Shown piece after piece: positions 7,215-14,143 of a stretch of DNA of 14,351 nucleotides; within the stretch, counting starts at the first letter, position 1, and the number at the start of each line of letters is the position of its first letter. The DNA is taken from assembly GCA_002403175.1 (NCBI GenBank), contig DHHG01000279.1, positions 1 to 14,351 on the forward strand, in the 5' to 3' direction. This DNA is from Syntrophaceae bacterium UBA4778 (GTDB lineage Bacteria; Desulfobacterota; Syntrophia; Syntrophales; UBA4778). A model generated the notes under the pieces. It was not told where the DNA came from, searched no databases, and was given only the letters and a program-made list of their open reading frames with translations. Both the position numbers and the translations under genes were made by a program.

Positions 7215-7249
7215 GAGATTGCCGCGTCGCTTGCGCTCCTCGCAATGAC
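7215..7249 (-). repeat. Palindromic intergenic repeat, family 2, copy C (inverted)
   Basis: Read on the - strand it begins GTCATTGCGAGGAGCGCAAG and ends GCGGCAATCTC, a longer version of copies A and B. With copy B it forms a large hairpin whose arms are separated by 24 bases, resembling a REP/BIME pair. It ends about 70 bases before purL. Confidence 0.75.
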
Positions 7250-7318
7250 TCAGGTTATGATGTTGTACCACTAATAATCGGGTAGTTACCGCAATAAAAA
7301 CGAGAGATTTGGAAAACT

Positions 7319-10288
7319 ATGATCAACAGAATCGAAATCGGTTTCAAGAATGGCGTCCGGGATGCTCTGGGCGAGAAGATCGCAAGCCGGATTATTGGCC
7401 AATTGCATATGAACGTCGGCAAGGTCCGGACAGTAGAAGTGTACACGATCGAGGGAGACCTCTCTGCAGGCGAGTTAAAGACAATTGCCACGGGGCCCCT
7501 GCTCGATCCTATTATTCAGCACTGCGCGATCAATCGGGGGCTGGCCGATAAATTTGACTGGCTCGTGGAGGTCGGGTTCCGGCCGGGCGTTACGGACAAC
7601 GTTGGAAAGACCGCAACAGAAGCGATCCGACTCCTGCAGGAAAAGGATCGGCCTGTGCGAGCATATACATCACGGCAATATGCGATTACCGGCAAGCTCT
7701 CCCGCAAGGATGTGGAGAGGATCGCCTCGGGGCTCCTCGCCAATGATCTGATCGAGCGCTATCAGATTGTCGCCGGCCAGGATTGGAATCCGAAAAAGGG
7801 GATGTCCGCTTATGCACCTCACGTAGTTGAAGAGGGGAAGCCTCATGTTGAGGAGATCGATCTGGATGTTGATGACGCGGCTCTCATGAAGATCAGCAAC
7901 GATCGGGTTCTCGCGCTCCAACTCTATGAAATCAAGGCGATCCAGGGCTATCTGAAGAAGAAAGGTGTCCTGGCCGCCCGAAAGAAAATCGGGCTCGGCG
8001 AAAAGATCACCGATGTGGAGCTGGAAATGCTGGCGCAGACCTGGTCCGAGCACTGCAAACACAAGATCTTCAATGCGGCAATCGATTACCTGGAAGATGG
8101 AAAGTCAATGAAGATCAACTCCCTTTTTGACCGTTACATAAAGGGTTCGACGAAAAAGATCCGGGCCAAAATGGGACAAGGCGATTGGTGCCTTTCGGTG
8201 TTCGTTGACAACGCCGGGATTATCCGATTCAATGATGATTACAATCTTGTCTTTAAGGTGGAAACCCATAATTCCCCGTCAGCGCTCGATCCATACGGCG
8301 GAGCCCTGACCGGGATTGTCGGTGTAAATCGGGATCCCTTCGGAACGGGAAAAGGCGCGAGCCTCATCTTCAATACGGATGTCTTTTGCTTTGCATCCCC
8401 GTTTTATGCCAAGCAGTTGCCCAAGCGCATTCTGCATCCGCGGCGCATTTACGAAGGGGTACGGGAGGGCGTAGAACACGGCGGAAATAAGAGTGGCATT
8501 CCCACGGTGAACGGTTGCATCGTTTTTGATGACCGGTTTCTTGGGAAACCCCTTGTTTACTGCGGTACAGGAGGGATCATGCCGGCTCGCCTGAATGGCA
8601 AGCCGACCCACACCAAAGAAATCCGGCCCGGTGATCTCATTGTCATGACGGGAGGACGCATCGGAAAGGACGGTATTCACGGTGCGACCTTCTCCTCGGA
8701 AGAGCTGCATGAAGGCTCGCCGGTTACGGCCGTTCAGATCGGAGATCCGATCACCCAGAAGAAGATGACCGATTTTCTCACGATGGCGCGAAATCGGGAT
8801 CTCTATCGCTGCATTACCGACAATGGTGCGGGAGGGCTCTCCTCCTCCATAGGCGAGATGGCGACCCTTTCCGGCGGTGCCGAGCTTGATCTGGAAAAGG
8901 CTCCTCTCAAGTACGCAGGGCTCAATCCCTGGGAGATCCTTTTATCGGAGGCCCAGGAGAGGATGTCACTTGCTGTCGATTCGAAAAAAATCGATGCCTT
9001 TCTGGCTCTAGCGAAAAAAATGGATGTGGAAGCAACGGTCCTGGGGCGATTCACAAGCACAGGGAAATTCCACGTCCGCTACGAGGGTAAAACAGTAGGC
9101 TGCCTGGATATGGAATTTCTCCACAAGGGATTGCCGCAGATGCGCCTTACTGCGCGGTGGATGCCACCCCGGCATGAGGAGTCCATCCTGCCCCAGCCGA
9201 AAGATATGGGGAAGGCTCTTTTACAGATGCTTTCACGCTTAAATATCTGCAGCAAGGAATCAGTTGTGAGGCAGTACGATCACGAAGTCCAGGGGGGGAG
9301 TGTCGTGAAGCCCCTGGTCGGCGCGGCAAACGATGGACCGTCCGACGCGGCGGTGATTCGCCCCCTGCTCGATTCATTCGAAGGCGTTGTCATTGCCAAT
9401 GGTATCTGTCCGAAATACAGCGATATCGATACATATCATATGACCGCCTGTGCTATTGATGAGGCGATCCGGAACACGGTGGCTGTAGGCGGGAAACTGG
9501 GGACGATTGCAGGGCTCGATAATTTCTGCTGGTGCGATCCGGTTCAGTCGGAGAAGACACCCGATGGCGAGTACAAGCTGGCACAGCTCGTCCGCGCCAA
9601 CCAGGCTCTCTATGATTATACGACAGCCTACGGGGTTCCGTGTATCTCCGGTAAGGACAGCATGAAGAATGATTACCAGATCGGCGGAACGAAAATCTCG
9701 ATCCCGCCGACGCTCCTCTTTTCAACGATCGGCCGGATGGATGATGTCCGGAAAGCAGTTACAATGGATGCAAAAAGAGATGGCGATCTGGTCTATGTAC
9801 TGGGAATGACCTATGACGAACTCGGCGGTTCCGAATGGTACGCCTCACAAGGTGTGATCGGGAATAAGGTTCCGAAAGTCAATGCGGCCAAGGCGAAGAA
9901 GCTTTATGCGGTGCTCGGAAAAGCTATGGACAAGGGGCTTGTCGCTTCGTGTCACGATTGCGCGGACGGAGGACTCGGAGTCGCTCTGGCGGAAACGGCG
10001 TTTTCCGGAGACTTGGGAATGGAAATCGATCTGGCGCGAGTGCCCGGCGACGGACTTAAGCGTGATGACACGCTCCTGTTCTCGGAATCGCAGAGCCGTT
10101 TTGTCGTGACGATTCGGCCCGAATCGAAAGTCGCCTTCGAGAAAATCATGAAAGGCAATACATTTGCCGCAATCGGGACTGTTTGTGCAAAGGAAATCTT
10201 TGAAGTGAAAGGCCTGGATGGAAAGATCATTATAAAGGAAAAAATCGGAAAGCTGAAAGAAGCTTGGCAAAAGCCGCTACGGTTTTAG
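7319..10288 (+). CDS. purL: Phosphoribosylformylglycinamidine synthase, fused PurS-PurL
   Basis: FGAM synthase converts FGAR, glutamine and ATP to FGAM, the fourth step of de novo purine synthesis. This chain has 989 residues, between the small PurL (about 740) and the large E. coli enzyme (1295, with a built-in amidotransferase). Residues 1-75 and 80-155 are two PurS-like modules similar to each other (IGFKNGVRDALG versus VGFRPGVTDNVG; AGELKTIATGPLL versus RKDVERIASGLLA). The catalytic region follows: TWSEHCKHK (His245), VETHNSPSALDPYGGALTGI, TDNGAGGLSSSIGEMA, GKDSMKND and SCHDCADGGLGVALAE. There is no amidotransferase domain; PurQ follows after 133 bp. The start at 7319 has GGAAA 3 bases upstream and GAGAG 12 bases upstream. 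It is complete, with no signs of decay. Confidence 0.95.
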   Translation: MINRIEIGFKNGVRDALGEKIASRIIGQLHMNVGKVRTVEVYTIEGDLSAGELKTIATGPLLDPIIQHCAINRGLADKFDWLVEVGFRPGVTDNVGKTATEAIRLLQEKDRPVRAYTSRQYAITGKLSRKDVERIASGLLANDLIERYQIVAGQDWNPKKGMSAYAPHVVEEGKPHVEEIDLDVDDAALMKISNDRVLALQLYEIKAIQGYLKKKGVLAARKKIGLGEKITDVELEMLAQTWSEHCKHKIFNAAIDYLEDGKSMKINSLFDRYIKGSTKKIRAKMGQGDWCLSVFVDNAGIIRFNDDYNLVFKVETHNSPSALDPYGGALTGIVGVNRDPFGTGKGASLIFNTDVFCFASPFYAKQLPKRILHPRRIYEGVREGVEHGGNKSGIPTVNGCIVFDDRFLGKPLVYCGTGGIMPARLNGKPTHTKEIRPGDLIVMTGGRIGKDGIHGATFSSEELHEGSPVTAVQIGDPITQKKMTDFLTMARNRDLYRCITDNGAGGLSSSIGEMATLSGGAELDLEKAPLKYAGLNPWEILLSEAQERMSLAVDSKKIDAFLALAKKMDVEATVLGRFTSTGKFHVRYEGKTVGCLDMEFLHKGLPQMRLTARWMPPRHEESILPQPKDMGKALLQMLSRLNICSKESVVRQYDHEVQGGSVVKPLVGAANDGPSDAAVIRPLLDSFEGVVIANGICPKYSDIDTYHMTACAIDEAIRNTVAVGGKLGTIAGLDNFCWCDPVQSEKTPDGEYKLAQLVRANQALYDYTTAYGVPCISGKDSMKNDYQIGGTKISIPPTLLFSTIGRMDDVRKAVTMDAKRDGDLVYVLGMTYDELGGSEWYASQGVIGNKVPKVNAAKAKKLYAVLGKAMDKGLVASCHDCADGGLGVALAETAFSGDLGMEIDLARVPGDGLKRDDTLLFSESQSRFVVTIRPESKVAFEKIMKGNTFAAIGTVCAKEIFEVKGLDGKIIIKEKIGKLKEAWQKPLRF

Positions 10289-10421
10289 CAGATTCAGAGT
10301 GAGGGGAAATCAGGAATTCTTCGCGCTCAGAATCCCAGCTTCCCTTTCGCTTATTAATAACCAAGCATAGAAATGCATAGACACGAATAAAAGAAGGTCA
10401 CTTAGTACCAAGGAAAACATC

Positions 10422-11249
10422 ATGCCGAAAAAAGTAAAATCGATTGTCTTGACCGGAAACGGTACAAATTGCGAAAGGGAGATGGCGCATGCCTGCAAAT
10501 TGGCGGGTTCCGACGTAGTCGATATCGTCTATATCAGCGAGATACTCTATGGTGAGAAACGGCTCGACGATTATCATTTTCTTAACCTGCCGGGCGGCTT
10601 TCTGGATGGTGACGATCTCGGGTCTGCGAAAGCCGATGCGAATCGGATCATTAACTCGAAGGTAAAGGGCGGGAAAGAGAGCCTTTTCGACCAATTCAAC
10701 AGGTTTATCAGCGAAGGCAAGCTGATCTTAGGGATATGCAATGGTTTTCAATTAATGGTTAAGCTAGGGCTTCTTCCTGCATTCGGGAATGAATACTTCC
10801 GGCAGACAGTGACCCTGACGTTCAACGATTCGGGACGATTTGAAGACCGATGGGCCTATCTCAAGATTAATGAAAAATCGCAATGTGTATTCACTCAAGG
10901 GATGAAGGGGGTCTATCTTCCCGTGCGCCACGGGGAGGGGAAGCTCATTCCGCAGAACGAGGCCGTTCTCAAAAAGCTCCATAAAAAAAACCTGGTCGTT
11001 GCCCAGTACTGCATGCCCGACATGATGACCATTGCCGAAGAGTATCCCTATAATCCAAATGGATCCATTGATGCGATTGCCGGGATTTGTGACGAGACAG
11101 GGCGTCTTTTCGGGATGATGCCTCACCCGGAGGCCTATACCCATCGAACAAATCATCCACGCTGGACGCGTGAAGAGTTGCCGGAAGAGGGAATGGGATT
11201 GACTTTTTTCAAAAACGCCGTTGAGTTTATTCGAAGCACAGAGTTTTAG
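10422..11249 (+). CDS. purQ: Phosphoribosylformylglycinamidine synthase, glutamine amidotransferase subunit PurQ
   Basis: This 275-residue class I glutamine amidotransferase supplies ammonia to PurL. It shows LTGNGTNCEREMAHA at the N-terminus, the oxyanion region LPGGFLDGDDLG, the nucleophile elbow GICNGFQ (Cys106) and the catalytic His235 and Glu237 in MMPHPEAY. It is longer than the stand-alone B. subtilis-type PurQ (about 227) and lies closer to the amidotransferase domain of large PurL enzymes. That fits its pairing with the long PurSL upstream. The ATG at 10422 has AAGGA about 8 bases upstream. The 133-bp gap after purL holds no gene and no convincing terminator, so co-transcription is likely. 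Confidence 0.93.
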   Translation: MPKKVKSIVLTGNGTNCEREMAHACKLAGSDVVDIVYISEILYGEKRLDDYHFLNLPGGFLDGDDLGSAKADANRIINSKVKGGKESLFDQFNRFISEGKLILGICNGFQLMVKLGLLPAFGNEYFRQTVTLTFNDSGRFEDRWAYLKINEKSQCVFTQGMKGVYLPVRHGEGKLIPQNEAVLKKLHKKNLVVAQYCMPDMMTIAEEYPYNPNGSIDAIAGICDETGRLFGMMPHPEAYTHRTNHPRWTREELPEEGMGLTFFKNAVEFIRSTEF

Positions 11250-11372
11250 AAAAGCCTGAATCGAACATTATGATGGATTTGAATCTGCGACATCTTTTTT
11301 CTGCATGAGAATCTGAGAGGGAGCCCGGGAGGTACCCCGAAGTATTCTGTATGACATTACCTTTCTTCGCGT

Positions 11373-11425
11373 AGCAGCCTTTCTGAGCCGCTATGCTGAG
11401 GCGGCGAGTTTGGGAGAAGGCTGCT
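11373..11425 (+). repeat. Nested inverted repeat between purQ and yedF
   Basis: AGCAGCCTT (11373-11381) and AAGGCTGCT (11417-11425) form a perfect 9-bp outer stem. Inside it, GCCGC (11387-11391) pairs with GCGGC (11401-11405). No T run follows directly, so it is a poor intrinsic terminator. It could be a repeat copy or an RNA structure. Confidence 0.5.
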
Positions 11426-11582
11426 TGACCTTAAAGTTAAAAGCCAAATCATTTTTCTATTCATATTTTTTTAGCAATCTCCGTAACAGAACCCGGTGTT
11501 TTCATCAGTGCTGTAGGTTTCAGAGCAATTCGAATTCTTTGAGCAGATCATCCGGGCAAAGCACAGATCTCTAGTCCGGATC

Positions 11583-11588
11583 AGGGAG
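11583..11588 (+). promoter_or_regulatory. Ribosome-binding site of yedF next to a small hairpin
   Basis: AGGGAG is 7 bases before the yedF ATG and is one base past the hairpin ATCCGG / CCGGAT (11550-11581). Folding could affect access to the site, though a 6-bp stem with a 20-nt loop is weak. Confidence 0.5.
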
Positions 11589-11595
11589 AGCGAAA

Positions 11596-12189
11596 ATGGA
11601 AAAAAAAATTATAGACTGCCGGGGACTGTCCTGTCCCCAGCCTGTTGTGGAAACAAAAAAAATCATAGACGAGTTTCAGGGAGACGAAATCGATGTTTTG
11701 TTGGATGATGAAACAGCTTTCGAGAACGTATCTCGCTTTGCTTCCACTCGGAATTGGATTGCCCGCAATATGGCCAGGGAGGAAGGCTGGGTGCGCCTCT
11801 CTCTGAAGCGCCAAAAAGTTGAGACCTGCCCGGTTCTTGCGCAGGCACAGGTGAAAACCATTCTGCTTTATTGTTCATCCGATATGATCGGGCGAGGGGA
11901 TGATGAACTCGGCAGGCTGTTGATGCGGAATTTTATCAAGGCTCTTCTGGAAACCCCTCCCTTGCCGGATCGTATGATCTTCGTGAATGCGGGTGTAAAG
12001 CTCGTAACCGAAGGCTCTCCGGTTTTGGATACCTTGAAAGAGTTCGAGAACAGAGGAGTTGAGATTGCAGCATGCGGAACCTGTCTGGACTATTTCTCGC
12101 TAAAAGACAAGCTCAAGGTCGGAAAGATAACGAACATGTTCGATATCATTTCTGCGCTTCAGACATTCGATAAGGTGGTGCATCCTTGA
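11596..12189 (+). CDS. yedF: Selenium metabolism protein YedF (TusA-like plus DsrE-like domains)
   Basis: This 197-residue protein has an N-terminal TusA/SirA-like domain with the CPxP motif in DCRGLSCPQP (Cys13, plus Cys8). The C-terminal DsrE/F-like domain includes YCSSDMIGRGDDELGRLLM and a paired-cysteine CGTC motif (Cys160, Cys163). This two-domain arrangement is the YedF family, which co-occurs with SelD and is assigned to selenium metabolism by genome-context studies; the biochemical role is not firmly known. The cysteines suggest carrying sulfur or selenium as a persulfide or perselenide. The ATG at 11596 has a good AGGGAG site. Its TGA overlaps the TTG start of the next gene (TTGA at 12186-12189), implying coupled translation with a PLP desulfurase that could act as donor. 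Confidence 0.88.
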   Translation: MEKKIIDCRGLSCPQPVVETKKIIDEFQGDEIDVLLDDETAFENVSRFASTRNWIARNMAREEGWVRLSLKRQKVETCPVLAQAQVKTILLYCSSDMIGRGDDELGRLLMRNFIKALLETPPLPDRMIFVNAGVKLVTEGSPVLDTLKEFENRGVEIAACGTCLDYFSLKDKLKVGKITNMFDIISALQTFDKVVHP

Positions 12190-13322
12190 TTTATCTGGAT
12201 AATGCGGCCACGAGCTTTCCGAAACCGGATTCGGTCTGGGAAGCAGTGGTCGCCTGCGGAAAACACAAGGGAGGCAACCCCGGCCGTAGCGGACACAAGC
12301 TGGCGGCGGAAGCGGCCCGCGAGGTATTTGCAGCAAGAGAAGCCGTTGCCGGACTGTTCAATGTAAGCGATTCCTCCCGGATTATTTTTACCGGCAATGC
12401 GACAGTCGCCTTGAACACGGCCCTGAACGGATTTTTGCGGGAAGGGGATCATGTTGTGACGTCCTCGATGGAACACAATTCGGTAATCAGGCCCCTCTAC
12501 GCCCTTCAGCAAAAAAAACGGATCACGTTAACGGCGGTCCCATGCAGTTCTTTCGGGGAACTTGATCCCGACGATGTCTGCCGGGCAGTTGAGCCGAACA
12601 CCCGGCTTGTCGTTCTGACGCATGCTTCCAATGTTTGCGGGACGATTCTTCCTATCGAGCTTGTAAAACAAAGGATCCCTGATATTCCGCTTCTGGTTGA
12701 TGCAGCTCAAACGGCCGGAATTCTTCCAATTGATATCGTGAGTATGGGAATTGACCTGCTCGCCTTTTCCGGCCACAAGGGTTTGTTGGGTCCGATGGGA
12801 ACAGGGGGGCTTTATGTTGCTCCGGAGATCAGCCTGTATCCTTTTATCTGTGGCGGTACCGGCAGCCGTTCGGAATCTCCGGAACAGCCTGATTTCCTGC
12901 CCGATGCCCTGGAATCCGGAACACTCAATGTGCCCGGATTATGCGGATTGCGTGCCGGAATTGAGTTTATCAGAGGACAAGAGATTACAGCCGTTCGGGC
13001 ATATGAGTCGGGTTTGATGAAGATTCTGCTGGACGGCATTTCCGGCAGGAAAAAGATCAGACTTCAGGGTGCAGGAGATCCGGAGCGGCAGATCGCCGTA
13101 GTCTCTATCACGATGGACGGCATGGACCCGGCGGATGTTGCCGGGAGGCTGGACCGGGAATTCGGGATTGCCTGCAGGGCCGGGCTGCATTGCGCTCCGG
13201 AAGCGCATCGCACACTGGGTACTTTTCCCCAAGGAACGATTCGATTCTCTCCCAGCCGGTTTACAACGGAAGATGATATGCGGGAAACCGTACGCGCCTT
13301 GCATATCCTAGAAAGCGGGTAG
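12186..13322 (+). CDS. Class V aminotransferase, cysteine desulfurase family (EF2568-like)
   Basis: This 378-residue PLP enzyme begins IYLDNAATSFPKP, typical of the NifS/CsdB superfamily. Lys198 in AFSGHKGLLGPMGTGG is the expected Schiff-base lysine, and Cys336 in CRAGLHCAP is the likely catalytic cysteine that accepts S or Se. The SFPKP start and the compact C-terminus fit the EF2568 subgroup, which lies near selD, yedF and selenium-dependent molybdenum hydroxylase genes in other bacteria. The likely reaction is release of S from cysteine or Se from selenocysteine. The start is TTG at 12186, overlapping the yedF stop, with AGGTGG about 8 bases before it. The next ORF begins 1 base after its stop. 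Substrate preference cannot be settled from the sequence. Confidence 0.88.
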   Translation: MIYLDNAATSFPKPDSVWEAVVACGKHKGGNPGRSGHKLAAEAAREVFAAREAVAGLFNVSDSSRIIFTGNATVALNTALNGFLREGDHVVTSSMEHNSVIRPLYALQQKKRITLTAVPCSSFGELDPDDVCRAVEPNTRLVVLTHASNVCGTILPIELVKQRIPDIPLLVDAAQTAGILPIDIVSMGIDLLAFSGHKGLLGPMGTGGLYVAPEISLYPFICGGTGSRSESPEQPDFLPDALESGTLNVPGLCGLRAGIEFIRGQEITAVRAYESGLMKILLDGISGRKKIRLQGAGDPERQIAVVSITMDGMDPADVAGRLDREFGIACRAGLHCAPEAHRTLGTFPQGTIRFSPSRFTTEDDMRETVRALHILESG

Positions 13323-13323
13323 A

Positions 13324-13593
13324 ATGATGTTCGAAGATTCCAGTATGCGCTGTATCCTCATTCTCCCCTCGATCCACTTTGTCATGAAGTTGGAAAAAGA
13401 AGCATTGGCCCGGAATATTCCTGTCGAACTGATTCCCACCCCCAAACAGATTTCTTCAGATTGTGGAATGGCCGTCGAATTCAGTAGGGATAATCTGGCT
13501 CAAATTTTAGGATTATTGAAAGAGAAAAGTCTGCCGGAGGGAAAAATATTTTACCGATCCGACTCCGAATGGAGAGTTTTGAAGCCAGTCTAA
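13324..13593 (+). CDS. DUF3343 family protein
   Basis: This small protein of 89 residues (88 if the second ATG at 13327 is used) has the pattern ILPSIHFVMKLEKEALARNI, then PVELIPTPKQISSDCGMAV. This matches the DUF3343 family, whose SSDCG motif carries a conserved cysteine (Cys47 here). It has no signal peptide or membrane segment. The gene lies one base after the desulfurase stop. DUF3343 genes often sit beside yedF and EF2568-like desulfurases. A role as a small sulfur or selenium carrier, or as a partner of the desulfurase, is inference from the cysteine and this context. Confidence 0.8.
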   Translation: MMFEDSSMRCILILPSIHFVMKLEKEALARNIPVELIPTPKQISSDCGMAVEFSRDNLAQILGLLKEKSLPEGKIFYRSDSEWRVLKPV

Positions 13594-13619
13594 AAGGAAT
13601 CGACAGTTAGGAGAATGAT

Positions 13620-14054
13620 ATGTCTCAAGCAGTCTCAGCGGAAAAATTGATCGGGTATTTTCAAAAGGACGAATTTGCCCGTTTTATAGGTTGCGAGATA
13701 ACCGATGCGGGAGAAGGTTGGGCAAAGGTCCGGATGGAGATTCGCCCGCACCATCTGAATGGTGTCGGAATTCTGCATGGGGGCGCGATTTTTACGGTGG
13801 CTGACCTGGCCGGTGCGGTTGCCGCAAATTCTCATGGAAATGTGGCAGTAGGGATCAGTTGCACGGTGACTTATATGAAACCTCCCAAAGGCAAATCGAT
13901 CATCGCCACCGCACGGGAGATCTCAAGGAGCCGGAGAATCGGTCATTACGATATCGATATCGTGGACGGGGATTCCGGAGAGGCCATTGCAGCCTTTCAG
14001 GGTACCGCATTTTTCACGAATAAAGATTTAACGTATTTCGACACCCGTACATGA
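13620..14054 (+). CDS. PaaI-family hotdog-fold thioesterase
   Basis: This 144-residue single hotdog-domain protein has NGVGILHGGAIFTVADLAGA, matching the PaaI/YbgC-type acyl-CoA thioesterase pattern: Asn47, His53-Gly-Gly and Asp62 correspond to the usual active-site region. It would hydrolyse a CoA thioester, probably aryl- or short-chain acyl-CoA, in the cytoplasm. The length is normal for the family. Its ATG at 13620 has a clear AGGAG site (13609-13613) and lies 26 bases after the DUF3343 stop, so it probably shares the operon. Whether it has any part in selenium or sulfur chemistry is unknown; it may simply be co-transcribed. Confidence 0.88.
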   Translation: MSQAVSAEKLIGYFQKDEFARFIGCEITDAGEGWAKVRMEIRPHHLNGVGILHGGAIFTVADLAGAVAANSHGNVAVGISCTVTYMKPPKGKSIIATAREISRSRRIGHYDIDIVDGDSGEAIAAFQGTAFFTNKDLTYFDTRT

Positions 14055-14097
14055 AAAGCGGCTTGCCAATATAAACGCTTGAGGGTACTTACTTTTT

Positions 14098-14140
14098 GGG
14101 ATACAGATCTGCGGAACGAAAAGCAGGGGGATCCTTTTTT
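14098..14140 (+). terminator. Weak candidate terminator before the last gene
   Basis: An imperfect hairpin can form from GGAT-AC-AGATC-TGC with GCA-GGG-GGATC(C), and a run of T follows from 14134. The stem is interrupted, and the same stretch must contain the ribosome site (AGGGGG, 14125-14130) for the next gene, so this may not be a terminator. Confidence 0.25.
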
Positions 14141-14143
14141 TTA

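Larger units (their letters stand above)
11250..11595 (+). other. Gene-free, structured region before yedF
   Basis: No credible gene lies in these 346 bases, but several foldable elements do. (1) At 11304-11353, CAT-G-AGAAT pairs with ATTCT-GT-ATG, enclosing a purine-rich internal loop (CTGAGA opposite CGAAGT) and an apical stem GGG-A-GCC / GGT-A-CCC with a CGGGA loop. (2) At 11373-11425, a perfect 9-bp stem AGCAGCCTT / AAGGCTGCT encloses a GCCGC / GCGGC hairpin. (3) A 10-bp palindrome AATTCGAATT lies at 11527-11536. (4) ATCCGG (11550-11555) pairs with CCGGAT (11576-11581) directly before the yedF ribosome site. These could belong to a purQ 3' untranslated end, a small RNA or a yedF leader. 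I do not recognise a known riboswitch. Confidence 0.4.

Noticed and set aside
6661..7318. CRISPR array or complete insertion sequence in the repeat island
   Set aside because: Repeats are not evenly spaced, differ in length and orientation, and have no uniform spacers. No transposase gene is present.
10289..10421. Terminator or regulatory RNA between purL and purQ
   Set aside because: Only a weak ATTCAGAG / CTCAGAAT pairing with a central mismatch is seen, with no T run after it. The stretch holds nothing convincing.
11300..11430. A selenocysteine tRNA (selC) or TPP riboswitch in the yedF upstream region
   Set aside because: No TCA anticodon stem, T loop or CCA-side acceptor pairing was found for a long tRNA. 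CTGAGA (11313-11318) resembles part of the TPP riboswitch, but the other conserved blocks are absent.
12751..13017. An 88-codon + strand frame and several - strand frames inside the desulfurase gene
   Set aside because: They overlap a gene with intact catalytic residues and have no domain resemblance or ribosome sites, so they are out-of-frame shadows.
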